From Rhodohalobacter sp. 614A (GTDB lineage: Bacteria; Bacteroidota; Rhodothermia; Balneolales; Balneolaceae): DNA of 64,000 nt. The translations under genes and the position numbers were made by a program. Location of the stretch: contig NZ_JAKEDS010000001.1 in NCBI RefSeq assembly GCF_021462415.1, positions 1,770,273 through 1,834,272 on the forward strand. The letters are read 5' to 3'. The notes under the pieces are model-generated. The model did not search any database, had not been told where the DNA came from, and saw nothing but the letters and a program-made list of their open reading frames with translations. Below, in pieces: positions 1-8,284 of this stretch (within the stretch, counting starts at the first letter, position 1; the number at the start of each line of letters is the position of its first letter).

Positions 1-947
1 TGATTGTAGGATTTAATTATCGGTACAGCCCGCATCATACAAGATTAAAAGAGTTGCTGATGAACCAGCGGGTTGGGAAAATTACATCGGTGGATTTTCA
101 CTGGTATCTGAATGTTTATCACGGTGCTTCTTACTTCCGGCGCTGGCACGGCATTGAAGCAAGCAGTGGATCGCTTCTGGTTCACAAGGCCACTCATCAC
201 TTTGATCTGTTGAACTGGTGGCTGAATTCCGACCCGGTAGAAGTTTATGCTGAAGGAGCATTGGAGCATTATGGAAGTAATAACTCTTTCCGGGGGAATA
301 AATGCCGGGGCTGTCCTCACCAGGAAAACTGCGATTATTACTGGGACATTACTCAGGATAATTTTCTGATGGACTTGTATGTAGATCATGAACACCATGA
401 CGGATATCTGCGGGACGATTGTCTTTGGCGACACGAAATAGATATTTATGATAAGATGTCCGTTCAGATTAAGTATGCGAACGACGTTCAGGTTACGTAT
501 TCCCTTACAACCTATTCGCCCTACGAGGGAATGAAAATTGGCTTCAATGGTTTTGACGGGCGGATTGACGCCTGGCATGGAATTCCGTGGAGAGAGCAGG
601 AAAAAGTCGATCAAAGTGCTCTGCATTCCCAGGAGATGTCACAGGAAGAGATTGATGAAGCGACTGATTTCGAAGAGATTATGGTGATGGATAATTTTGC
701 ATCAGATTACGAGCACATTAAAGTACGCCAAAGCGGAGAAGGGCATGGCGGTGGAGATACCCGTCTTCAAAACCAGATTTTCAGAGATACAGAAGAGGAA
801 GATCCACTCAACCTGGCTGCCGGTAGTCGTGACGGCGCCATGTCAATTCTGATCGGAATTGCTGCACGAAACAGTATCAAATCCGGAAAACCGGTGCGTA
901 TAGAGGATTTGACTACATTAAAACCACATCCCACAAGAATGAAGTAG
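1..947 (+). CDS. Gfo/Idh/MocA family oxidoreductase, C-terminal part (5' end outside window)
   Basis: This is the C-terminal part of an NAD(P)-dependent sugar or cyclitol oxidoreductase. The open frame runs from base 3 with no start, and the first visible residues (VGFNYRYSPHH) belong inside the fold, so the gene begins upstream of the window. The N-terminal Rossmann half is missing; what remains is the alpha/beta substrate-binding half. It contains a Cys cluster (KCRGCPHQENC), the segment LRDDCLWRHEIDIYD and a charged tail, all seen in Bacteroidota members of this family. The substrate cannot be named. It is convergent with uxuA, and a second Gfo/Idh gene, a DUF1080 gene and a LacI regulator follow, so a role in sugar or sugar-acid oxidation is inferred. 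The family is clear; the precise function is not. Confidence 0.85.
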   Translation, partial: IVGFNYRYSPHHTRLKELLMNQRVGKITSVDFHWYLNVYHGASYFRRWHGIEASSGSLLVHKATHHFDLLNWWLNSDPVEVYAEGALEHYGSNNSFRGNKCRGCPHQENCDYYWDITQDNFLMDLYVDHEHHDGYLRDDCLWRHEIDIYDKMSVQIKYANDVQVTYSLTTYSPYEGMKIGFNGFDGRIDAWHGIPWREQEKVDQSALHSQEMSQEEIDEATDFEEIMVMDNFASDYEHIKVRQSGEGHGGGDTRLQNQIFRDTEEEDPLNLAAGSRDGAMSILIGIAARNSIKSGKPVRIEDLTTLKPHPTRMK

Positions 948-982
948 GATGTGAAAGTAGAGTTGTGCTGAAAAAGTAAAAC

Positions 983-1040
983 GAATGAAGAATCTCATGG
1001 TTCATAGAATGCGCTTTAACCTCGGGATTCTTCTTCATTA
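983..1040. repeat. Imperfect inverted repeat between convergent genes
   Basis: AATGAAGAATCTC (about 985-996) is answered by an imperfect inverted copy GGGATTCTTCTTCATT (1024-1039). The core TGAAGAATCTC also occurs in the longer palindrome at 18447-18572, so this looks like a shortened member of the same intergenic repeat family. It lies between two convergent genes and may also act in termination, although there is no clear T-tract. Confidence 0.5.
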
Positions 1041-1079
1041 ACTGGAAAGTTTCATAATCTGCAGTTGAGTGACCGTCGT

Positions 1080-2276
1080 TTATTCCAGTTCTAACGCAGT
1101 TCGAATCCCAATTTCCAATCCGCGCAATTCTGCCAGTCCCCGCATTCGGCCAATACAAGAGTATCCCGGGAATGTTTCTTTTTCAAGATCGTCCAGCATT
1201 TGATGTCCGTGATCGGGACGAAAAGGAATATTCAAATCTGTGTGCCCTTCATTCTTTCTGCGGTGTTGTTCCAGGATTAAGGCTTTCATGACTTGTGCTA
1301 AATTTCCATCGCCTTCCAAATGATTGGCTTCATGGAATGATCTTCCGGACTCACGCTTCACACTTCTCAGGTGAACAAAATTGATACGGTGTCCTAATGA
1401 TTCAACCATTTTTGGCAAGTCATTATCAGCTCTGGCACCATACGATCCGGTACAAAATGTCAGCCCGTTATTTGGAGAATCTACCGCCTCAATCAAAGTT
1501 CTGGCATGTTCTTCTGTACTTACAACCCGCGGCAAACCAAACAGTGGAAAGGGCGGGTCATCCGGATGAATGGCCATTCGAATTCCCGCTTCTTCAGCCA
1601 CCGGAATAATTTCCCTGAGAAAATAGATCAGGTTTGATTGAAGGTCCGTGGCTGTGATTCCGTCATAAGTCTTCAGCATTTCCCGAAACTCCTCATATGA
1701 ATAACCTTCTTCAGAACCCGGCAATCCGGCGAGAATAGTTTTAGTCAGCTTCTCTCTTTCACTTTCATCCAGTTTCTCTGCGAAATCTTGAGCGGGTTTG
1801 ATGACGTCCGGGTAATATTCGCTCTCGGCCCCTTCTCTTTTCAAAATGAACAGATCAAAAGCAGCAAGGGCAATTTCATCAAATCGTAAAGCCGTTGAAC
1901 CGTCTGGCAAGAGGTGTTGCAGATCCGTCCGGGTCCAGTCCAAAACAGGCATAAAATTATAGCAAACCGTATCAATTCCGCACGTTCCTAAATTTCTAAG
2001 AGTCTGTTTATAGTTTTCAATATACGTATTGAATTTTCCGGTGTGCCGTTTGATATCCTCATGAATCGGAACGCTCTCAACAACCGACCAGCGAAAGCCG
2101 GCATCTTCAATTTTCTTCTTGTGAGAATTGATTTCATCAACCGTCCAAACCGAACCGATTGGCAAATGATGAAGAGCTGTTACAATTCCCGTTGCTCCGG
2201 TTTGTTTAATGGCTTCAAGTGAGGTTGTGTCATATGGCCCAAACCACCGCCATGTGTGCTCAAATTGCATTTTCAT
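1080..2276 (-). CDS. uxuA: Mannonate dehydratase
   Basis: It dehydrates D-mannonate to 2-keto-3-deoxy-D-gluconate (EC 4.2.1.8), a cytoplasmic step of D-glucuronate catabolism. The 398 residues match the full UxuA length. The N-terminus (MKMQFEHTWRWFGPYD) is typical, and family motifs are visible: HPDDPP (residues 237-242), LTFCTGS with Cys275, and RPDHGH (353-358), which supply metal-binding and active-site residues. The stretch from about 140 to 205 is the helical insertion characteristic of the family. A start at Met3 is equally possible. The gene is divergent from the Tat-exported Gfo/Idh gene across a 119-bp gap holding a near-palindrome at 2355-2368. No uxaC or uxuB is visible, so the rest of the pathway must lie elsewhere. 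Confidence 0.95.
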   Translation of the reverse strand: MKMQFEHTWRWFGPYDTTSLEAIKQTGATGIVTALHHLPIGSVWTVDEINSHKKKIEDAGFRWSVVESVPIHEDIKRHTGKFNTYIENYKQTLRNLGTCGIDTVCYNFMPVLDWTRTDLQHLLPDGSTALRFDEIALAAFDLFILKREGAESEYYPDVIKPAQDFAEKLDESEREKLTKTILAGLPGSEEGYSYEEFREMLKTYDGITATDLQSNLIYFLREIIPVAEEAGIRMAIHPDDPPFPLFGLPRVVSTEEHARTLIEAVDSPNNGLTFCTGSYGARADNDLPKMVESLGHRINFVHLRSVKRESGRSFHEANHLEGDGNLAQVMKALILEQHRRKNEGHTDLNIPFRPDHGHQMLDDLEKETFPGYSCIGRMRGLAELRGLEIGIRTALELE

Positions 2277-2354
2277 TTTGTTATTGTGTTAAATTTTATT
2301 CCCTGGATATTTTCGTTGCTTGAACGTTAGATTATGGTTCATTAGATTACTCTT

Positions 2355-2368
2355 CTTAACCGGTAAAG
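2355..2368. promoter_or_regulatory. Near-palindrome, candidate LacI-family operator
   Basis: CTTAACCGGTAAAG has 6 of 7 positions symmetric around a central CG. It sits in the 119-bp divergent region between uxuA and the Tat-exported oxidoreductase, 28 bp before the latter's start. LacI regulators bind such CG-centred palindromes, and a LacI gene lies three genes downstream. The assignment rests on symmetry and position only. Confidence 0.3.
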
Positions 2369-2395
2369 TAAATACCATAATATAATTGAAAAAAT

Positions 2396-3727
2396 ATGAC
2401 TTCTCTTAATAGACGGGATTTTATTAAAACAACGGCACTGGCCACAGGAGGACTTGCTTTGGGATTATCAGCGAAGAGTTACGGTCGGGTAATCGGAGCG
2501 AATGATCGGTTGAATGTAGTATTCATGGGATGCGGACGACGTGTACCGGCTTATTACGATAGTATTGGAGAGACGTACAACTCGCAACTTGCCTATATTT
2601 GTGATGTGAAGAAAAGTCAGCGAGACAGAGTTTTTGCCGAACTTGGAAATCGCCTGGACTACAAACCTGAAGGCATTGAAGATATTCGGGTGGCCCTGGA
2701 TGACAGCAATGTAGATGCCGTATTTATTGCGACTCCTGATCACTGGCATGGCCCGGCCGCATGGATGGCAATGGAAGTGGGAAAACACGTGTATGTGGAA
2801 AAGCCGCTGACTCATAATGCGGCCGAGGGTGAGTACCTGATTCAGGCGCAGCAGAAATATAATCGTGTGCTGCAAATGGGGAACCAGCAACGTTCGTCTT
2901 CTCACACCAAAAAAATTATTGAAGAAATTCACAATGGAGTTATCGGTCGGCCATACAAGGCTGTGGCATTCTATACCAATCAGCGTGGCAGAGTGCCGAA
3001 TCAAAAGCAGCAGGCTCCACCGGCTGACCTGAACTGGGATCTGTTCCAGGGGCCGGCTCCAAGGCGTTCCTACACACATGATACCTGGAATTACAACTGG
3101 CATTGGTATGGCTGGGATTATGGAACGGCCGAAAGCGGCAACAACGCTCTTCACGAACTGGATGTAGCCCGATGGGCGCTTCAGGCCGATTATCCGGAGA
3201 AAGTGTCTGCAGAAGCATTTAAAAATCATTATCCGGATGATGGCTGGGAAATGTATGACACCATGTACGCCACTTATTATTTTCCGGATGATCGGGTGAT
3301 TAACTGGGATGGAAAAAGCCGAAACGGTTTTAATACGTACGACGGAGGCCGTGGCACCATTATTTACGGAACAGAAGGCACCGTTTGGGTAGACCGTTCT
3401 TTGTACAAGCTGTTTGACCGTGGTGGAAACCTGATACGCGCGGAAGCATCCGGAGGATCAGAGTCTGGGACGGCACTGGGTGGCGGTGGAGATATGTCAA
3501 CCGCACATGTTGGCAATTTCTTTGATGCAATTCGTGGCCAGGCAGATCCGGTTTCACCTGTGGAGCTGGGAGCAAAAAGTACGCATCTGTGTCACCTTGC
3601 AAACATTGCTTACCGCTCGGACAGCGATTTAAATATAGATCCCTCCACCGGAAGAATTCTGGACAACCCAAATGCTATGCAATACTGGGGCCGGGACTAC
3701 GAACCGGGCTGGGAACCGAAAATGTAA
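2396..3727 (+). CDS. Tat-exported Gfo/Idh/MocA family oxidoreductase
   Basis: A periplasm-directed, NAD(P)-family sugar oxidoreductase of 443 aa. A twin-arginine signal (RRDFIK, residues 6-11) precedes a hydrophobic stretch ending near residue 30. The Rossmann strand-turn LNVVFMGCGRR follows at 39-49, the family EKP motif at 135-137, GNQQR at 162-166, and the conserved helix HELDVARW at 253-260. Exported members of this family carry their nucleotide cofactor tightly bound and in Bacteroidota often oxidise sugars or glycosides at C3. The next gene, 54 bp downstream, encodes a DUF1080 protein, the family of 3-keto-disaccharide hydrolases, so 3-keto-glycoside chemistry is a reasonable inference. 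The donor sugar is unknown. Confidence 0.9.
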   Translation: MTSLNRRDFIKTTALATGGLALGLSAKSYGRVIGANDRLNVVFMGCGRRVPAYYDSIGETYNSQLAYICDVKKSQRDRVFAELGNRLDYKPEGIEDIRVALDDSNVDAVFIATPDHWHGPAAWMAMEVGKHVYVEKPLTHNAAEGEYLIQAQQKYNRVLQMGNQQRSSSHTKKIIEEIHNGVIGRPYKAVAFYTNQRGRVPNQKQQAPPADLNWDLFQGPAPRRSYTHDTWNYNWHWYGWDYGTAESGNNALHELDVARWALQADYPEKVSAEAFKNHYPDDGWEMYDTMYATYYFPDDRVINWDGKSRNGFNTYDGGRGTIIYGTEGTVWVDRSLYKLFDRGGNLIRAEASGGSESGTALGGGGDMSTAHVGNFFDAIRGQADPVSPVELGAKSTHLCHLANIAYRSDSDLNIDPSTGRILDNPNAMQYWGRDYEPGWEPKM

Positions 3728-3781
3728 TCTTCCTTTGAAGAGAGGCTTTTAATTTTTATTTCATTTTAGCTTAAAACAATC

Positions 3782-5173
3782 ATGAAAAAAACTACCATAA
3801 GTTTACTTACCCTTTCATTAATAGTGCTTTTACTACCCATTCAGGCCTGTTCTCAGGAAGATCAGGGTTGGCAGCCTATGTTCAACGGCGAAAATCTTGA
3901 CGGCTGGACAAAACTGAATGGAGATGCCGAGTATCAGGTTGACGGCAGTACGATTACCGGAATCGCCCAGATGGACACACCCAATACGTTTCTGACCACA
4001 GAGGAAACCTATGGGGATTTTATCCTGGAGTTTGACGTAAAAGTGGATCCCCGGCTAAACTCCGGCGTCCAGATCAGAAGTCTGAGTACTGATGATTATA
4101 TGAACGGCCGTGTTCACGGTTACCAGGTGGAGATTGACCCGTCTGATCGCGCGTGGAGTGGCGGGCTTTATGATGAAGCCCGAAGAGGATGGCTTTATCC
4201 TGTCACCGATAATAAAAGGTGTAGCAATGCCTTTAAGAATGGACTGTGGAATTCCTATCGCGTGGAAGCGGTCGGGAATGAGATCAAGACCTGGGTAAAC
4301 GGTGTTCAATGTACAAATTTGTACGACGATATGACTGCGGAAGGATTCATTGCACTGCAAGTTCACAGCATCAACGATGAGGAATTGGACGGCGCTACAG
4401 TACAATGGCGGGACGTGAAAATCATGACGGAAAACCTCGGGGAACACCGAATGAAGGATGATCCGGGCGCGGAAATAGTCAATTGGGTTGCCAATACACT
4501 CACTGAGACTGAAAAAAGGCACGGCTGGCGGCTTCTTTGGGATGGCGAAACCACAGATGGCTGGCGACAGGCAAATGGCGGGGAATTCCCGGACCGGGGC
4601 TGGGTTGTTGAAGATGGCACGCTTACGGTTATTGAATCGGATGGCACAGAGTCGCCTTTTGGAGATATTGTTACGGAACAGGAGTTCAGTGATTTTATTT
4701 TCGAGGTTGAATTTAAGATCACAGAAGGTGCAAACAGTGGTATCAAATATTTTGTGATGGAGGGTTTGAATCCCGGAAGCGGCTCGGAAATCGGTCCTGA
4801 ATTTCAAGTTCTTGATAACGATAATCACCCTGATGCGAAAATGGGCGTTGCCGGCAACCGAACGGTAGGTTCGTTATATGATATGATTACTGCTACGAAT
4901 TTATCCGAAGGAGACAGAGATGACATTCGATTTAAAGGAATTGGCCAATGGAATAAGGCAAGAATTGTAGCGAAGGGAAATCATGTGGAACACTGGCTGA
5001 ATAACATCAAAGTTGTGGAGTATGAACGCGGCTCTCAGATTTACCGCAATTTGGTTCAGAAAAGTAAATACAATGTTTATGAAAATTTTGGTGAAGCCAA
5101 AACAGGCCATATTCTTCTGCAGGATCATGGAAACCGGGTCTCATTCCGGAGCATCAAAATCAGGGAACTATAG
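3782..5173 (+). CDS. Double DUF1080 (3-keto-disaccharide hydrolase family) lipoprotein
   Basis: An exported protein of 463 aa with two tandem DUF1080 (PF06439) domains, about residues 30-215 and 240-460. Each opens with the family signature of a beta-jelly-roll: FNGENLDGWTKLNG, then WDGETTDGWRQANG. The N-terminus is a signal peptide with a probable lipobox at Cys23 (PIQAC), although Gln at -2 is unusual. DUF1080 enzymes cleave or beta-eliminate 3-keto-glycosides; many proteins have one domain, so the duplication may give two active sites or one catalytic and one binding module. It lies between a Tat-exported Gfo/Idh oxidoreductase and a LacI regulator, spaced 54 and 29 bp, so the three are probably one transcript. 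The enzymatic assignment comes from the family, not from identified catalytic residues. Confidence 0.88.
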   Translation: MKKTTISLLTLSLIVLLLPIQACSQEDQGWQPMFNGENLDGWTKLNGDAEYQVDGSTITGIAQMDTPNTFLTTEETYGDFILEFDVKVDPRLNSGVQIRSLSTDDYMNGRVHGYQVEIDPSDRAWSGGLYDEARRGWLYPVTDNKRCSNAFKNGLWNSYRVEAVGNEIKTWVNGVQCTNLYDDMTAEGFIALQVHSINDEELDGATVQWRDVKIMTENLGEHRMKDDPGAEIVNWVANTLTETEKRHGWRLLWDGETTDGWRQANGGEFPDRGWVVEDGTLTVIESDGTESPFGDIVTEQEFSDFIFEVEFKITEGANSGIKYFVMEGLNPGSGSEIGPEFQVLDNDNHPDAKMGVAGNRTVGSLYDMITATNLSEGDRDDIRFKGIGQWNKARIVAKGNHVEHWLNNIKVVEYERGSQIYRNLVQKSKYNVYENFGEAKTGHILLQDHGNRVSFRSIKIREL

Positions 5174-5202
5174 AATTTGATCACCATCAACAAAGTGATC
5201 GC

Positions 5203-6195
5203 ATGAAAAAAAACGTACGTCTGATCGATATCGCGGAGAAGCTGAACCTTACGAAAGTAAGTGTATCAAAAGCTCTTCGCGATCATCCTGATATCTCGGC
5301 AGAGACCCGTAAAAAAGTTAAACGCGTTGCCCGTGAAATGGGGTATCGTCCCAATCTGGTAGCGCGATCTCTTACCTCTCAAAAATCTCAGCTTATTGGT
5401 GTTATTATACCCAAAATGGCCAATTCCTTCTTCGCATCTATTGTGGAAGGGATTTATAGAATGGCCAACCAGAGTAGATATGAAGTAGTTTTGGGAATCT
5501 CACTTGAAAATGAAAAACTCGAAAAGAAGCACATCGAGTCGATGCTCAATATGCGTGTAGACGGGCTATTGGTCTCCATCACAGAACAGACAAGAACCCC
5601 GGATCGCTTTGAGATTGTTCGCCAAATGGGAATTGATTTGGTTTTCTTTGACAGGGGATTTGCCAATTCCGGATTTACATATCTTCGCGTTGATAATTAT
5701 GAGAGTACCAAAAAGGGCGTCCTTCATCTCATTAATAGTGGGGTTCAGAAAATCGCCCATCTTTCAGGGTATGAGCATGTTGAAATTGGGAGGGAGAGAA
5801 AGGCCGGATATTTGGAGGCTTTGAAAGAGTCAGGGATTCATATGCCGCCCCAAGCCATAGTGGAAGGCGGATTTAATGAAAAAGATGGATATGCAGGATT
5901 TGAACGTTTGTTAAAAGAATATGGTAAACCGGAGGCAATTTTTGCCGTTACTTATCCTGTGGCGCTCGGGGCTCTTGAGTACATGAAAGATCATGGAATA
6001 GATCCCGGGGAAATACCAATCCTGGCTTTCGGAAGTAGCGAGTTTAACAAACACCTGGCGAATCCCTTCATCTGTATTGAACAGCCAACCTATGAACTTG
6101 GACGAAGGGCGTTCGAGCAAATCATCAAAGAGATGAATGCCAAATCAAAACCATCTCCTGAAATTATCCAGTTAACTTCAGAAATAATCAGCTAA
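5203..6195 (+). CDS. LacI family transcriptional regulator
   Basis: A 330-aa LacI/GalR repressor-type regulator. The N-terminal helix-turn-helix spans about residues 6-28 (RLIDIAEKLNLTKVSVSKAL) and the hinge helix ends in NLVARSLTSQKS. The periplasmic-binding-protein-like sugar domain begins at LIGVIIPKMANSFF and runs to the end. It is 29 bp downstream of the DUF1080 gene and co-oriented, so it probably controls the preceding oxidoreductase-DUF1080 genes and perhaps divergent uxuA. The effector sugar is not readable. It is convergent with the DUF6580 gene, with 7 bp between the stops. Confidence 0.95.
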   Translation: MKKNVRLIDIAEKLNLTKVSVSKALRDHPDISAETRKKVKRVAREMGYRPNLVARSLTSQKSQLIGVIIPKMANSFFASIVEGIYRMANQSRYEVVLGISLENEKLEKKHIESMLNMRVDGLLVSITEQTRTPDRFEIVRQMGIDLVFFDRGFANSGFTYLRVDNYESTKKGVLHLINSGVQKIAHLSGYEHVEIGRERKAGYLEALKESGIHMPPQAIVEGGFNEKDGYAGFERLLKEYGKPEAIFAVTYPVALGALEYMKDHGIDPGEIPILAFGSSEFNKHLANPFICIEQPTYELGRRAFEQIIKEMNAKSKPSPEIIQLTSEIIS

Positions 6196-6202
6196 ATAGT
6201 AC

Positions 6203-6760
6203 TCAGGCTTCAACGGGTTGAAGAGCCGGATAAGCTGCTTTTATCCATTCGTAGGCGCCAAACAGTACAGCGGAATAAACTACATTACCGGCAATCGTAT
6301 AATGAAAGAATGGAATTGCTGCTGTGTAGCAGGCCATCAAGCCTTCAAAACTCATTGGGTACATTGACCCGCTGACCCAAACACCGAAGTTGCTGATAAT
6401 GAAAAAGATGACGGATGCTCCGAGTGCACCGCCAAGAACTCTTCCGAAGGTAATTTTTTTGAGGAGATAATATCCCAGAATTACAATCATCGCGATGCTT
6501 CCGTACAAGTAAAGAAATCCACCTGTAAACCAGGTAAAGCCATCATAATATTCAGCGTATGTGATATTATTGAGAAGCAAATCACTGATCCAAATTGCAA
6601 TAAGCGGAACAATCAGGGCCCACTTTTTCCTGGTAAAATAAGCTGCGCCAAAAAGGGCAATTGCACCGATTGGAGTGAAATTATATGCGTGTGGAAGCAG
6701 GCGGGTCAGTGCTGCAAAAATGATCAAACCCGTAACAATAAAAATCGTTTTTTTATTCAT
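6203..6760 (-). CDS. DUF6580-type putative transport protein
   Basis: A 185-aa integral membrane protein with five to six predicted hydrophobic helices: about residues 7-24, 32-42, 48-62, 78-100, 108-130 and 150-172. The pattern TRLLPHAYNFTPIGAIALFGAAYF, with later SNFGVWVSG and CYTAAIPFF, matches the DUF6580 family, which resembles small substrate-binding components of vitamin or metal transporters. No transporter ATPase or coupling subunit is adjacent, so substrate and mechanism stay open. It appears monocistronic: the next upstream gene in its orientation, yceI, ends in a terminator hairpin. Confidence 0.75.
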   Translation of the reverse strand: MNKKTIFIVTGLIIFAALTRLLPHAYNFTPIGAIALFGAAYFTRKKWALIVPLIAIWISDLLLNNITYAEYYDGFTWFTGGFLYLYGSIAMIVILGYYLLKKITFGRVLGGALGASVIFFIISNFGVWVSGSMYPMSFEGLMACYTAAIPFFHYTIAGNVVYSAVLFGAYEWIKAAYPALQPVEA

Positions 6761-6847
6761 TGACTCACTAATAGTCGTTCATATTAATTCCTTAAATATA
6801 ACAGAAGATTCGCAAAAGTGTGAGCTCGAAAATATATAATTGTGAAA

Positions 6848-6884
6848 TAAAAAAAGCCGCATTTCACAACTCAGAAATGCGGCT
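6848..6884 (-). terminator. Rho-independent terminator of the yceI-family gene
   Basis: An 11-bp perfect stem (arms 6855-6865 and 6874-6884) with an 8-base loop is followed on the minus strand by a T-rich run (6848-6854). It lies 28 bp beyond the YceI stop codon. Confidence 0.85.
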
Positions 6885-6912
6885 GATTTCTACCTTAAAT
6901 ATCGCTTGAAAA

Positions 6913-7536
6913 TTATTCGCTTTTTGGTGCGGTTAATTCCAGATTTAATTGAATATCAACCTCATCCCCAACAACAGCGGTGGCGGCCCAATCGCCAACT
7001 CCCACACCATAATCGGTTCGGTTGAGCTTGGCATTTGCGGTGATTCCCGCCACTTTTTGTCCTTCTCGCATCGGGTGGTCCATAACGCCAAGCAGTTCAA
7101 ATGGAAGTTCAAAATCGCGGGTAACGTCGCGGATGGTCAGTTCGCCATGAGCAACAAATTGATTTTCACCGGTTTGCTCAATGCTATTACTTACGAAATG
7201 AATGTTTGGCCATTCCTCAGCATTAAAGAAATCTTCAGATTTGAGGTGATTATCCCTTCTTTCGTTTTCTGTATTGATGCCGGATACCGGAATCGTTACA
7301 TCGATACTGCTGTTTTCAAGATCGTTTGGATCGAATTGAATATTTGCAGTGTACTCCTCAAAAGCTCCGTCAACCGGAGTGAAGAAGTGAGTGATGGTAA
7401 AATTGACATTACTGTGAGATTTGTCAATGCTCCACTCATCAATCAGAAGAATGTCTCCATCAGTAGCAAAGCTTTGAGAGAGTGTAATAAGTGTGATGGT
7501 AAATAATGTGACTAAGGTTTTTTTAAATACTTTCAT
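6913..7536 (-). CDS. YceI family periplasmic lipid-binding protein
   Basis: A 207-aa secreted protein with a signal peptide (residues 1 to about 24, ending QSFA) followed by the YceI lipocalin-like barrel. Family hallmarks are WSIDKSHSNVNFTITHF near the start, the central HLKSEDFFNAEEWPNIHF, and late TRDFELPFELLG and NRTDYGVG. YceI proteins bind polyisoprenoids or other amphiphiles in the periplasm and are often induced by stress; the biological ligand here is unknown. The gene has its own terminator and a long, gene-free upstream region, so it is probably expressed alone. Confidence 0.92.
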   Translation of the reverse strand: MKVFKKTLVTLFTITLITLSQSFATDGDILLIDEWSIDKSHSNVNFTITHFFTPVDGAFEEYTANIQFDPNDLENSSIDVTIPVSGINTENERRDNHLKSEDFFNAEEWPNIHFVSNSIEQTGENQFVAHGELTIRDVTRDFELPFELLGVMDHPMREGQKVAGITANAKLNRTDYGVGVGDWAATAVVGDEVDIQLNLELTAPKSE

Positions 7537-7696
7537 TTGTGGTTCAGTTTATTATTAATTTGTTTAATGTTGAACTAAATAATTATTTCAACCGTTTCGT
7601 TCCATTGCATTTTTCTGTCGGAAAGTAACAGTTGATTCTGGTCGAAATCTGAATGAAATCTGTAGGAATTTTGAAATTTATAGTGAGAAAAACAGT

Positions 7697-8284
7697 TTAC
7701 TCAATAACAAATCGCCACGGTTTGAGCGCGTCTTCTTCGGCATAGTCTACACCAATACGAGGTGTAATTTTGATCTCCTTCTCCTGGAATTCAATTCCGC
7801 GGTCTTCAATCCAGAGAGGAGGTTTGGATAGATTTACTGCATTCAGGCCGGTTGTAATTCCCAATGCCTGCGTGAGTTTTCCGGGGCCATTCGCCAGGTT
7901 TTTATGATTCGTAATATTTCGCCGCTCTATCATTATATCCACTCCTTCCAGTGGACGAACACCCCGAATCAAAACGGCGTCAGCCAATCCTTCCTGATTT
8001 GTAACCACATTTAAGAGATGGTGAATGCCATAACACAGATAAATATAGGCATGACCCGGTTCTCCATACATCACTTCGGTTCGGGCAGTTCGAAGGCCGT
8101 TATTTGCGTGGCAGGCTTTGTCGTTACGTCCGCAGTAAGCTTCGGTTTCTGTAATTATTCCGGCTGTAAACCCTGAATGAATATTTGTACAGATCACTTT
8201 GCCAAGGAGTTTTCTGCTGGCGTCAACCACGTCGGGGTTCTCATAGAAAGATTTCGGAAGTACTTTAGATGAATCAGGTTTCAC
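7697..8284 (-). CDS. DNA-3-methyladenine glycosylase (AAG/MPG family)
   Basis: A 195-aa base-excision repair glycosylase that removes alkylated purines. The sequence follows the AAG/MPG fold throughout: RKLLGKVICT, the catalytic segment GIITETEAYCGRNDKACHA, then YLCYGIHHLLNVVT, AVLIRGVRPLEG and NGPGKLTQALGI. The length is usual for bacterial members. Its start overlaps the end of the yihY gene by 4 bp, so the two are probably translationally coupled with this gene second. It acts in the cytoplasm on DNA; nothing is missing. Confidence 0.93.
   Translation of the reverse strand: MKPDSSKVLPKSFYENPDVVDASRKLLGKVICTNIHSGFTAGIITETEAYCGRNDKACHANNGLRTARTEVMYGEPGHAYIYLCYGIHHLLNVVTNQEGLADAVLIRGVRPLEGVDIMIERRNITNHKNLANGPGKLTQALGITTGLNAVNLSKPPLWIEDRGIEFQEKEIKITPRIGVDYAEEDALKPWRFVIE

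Noticed and set aside
2468-3229. Long antisense ORF (253 codons) opposite the Tat oxidoreductase gene
   Set aside because: It is the complement of a strongly conserved family gene and has no domain of its own; its length reflects codon bias of the real gene.
4055-4828. Antisense ORF (257 codons) opposite the DUF1080 gene
   Set aside because: The shadow of a two-domain gene with clear signatures; the antisense product has no recognisable features.
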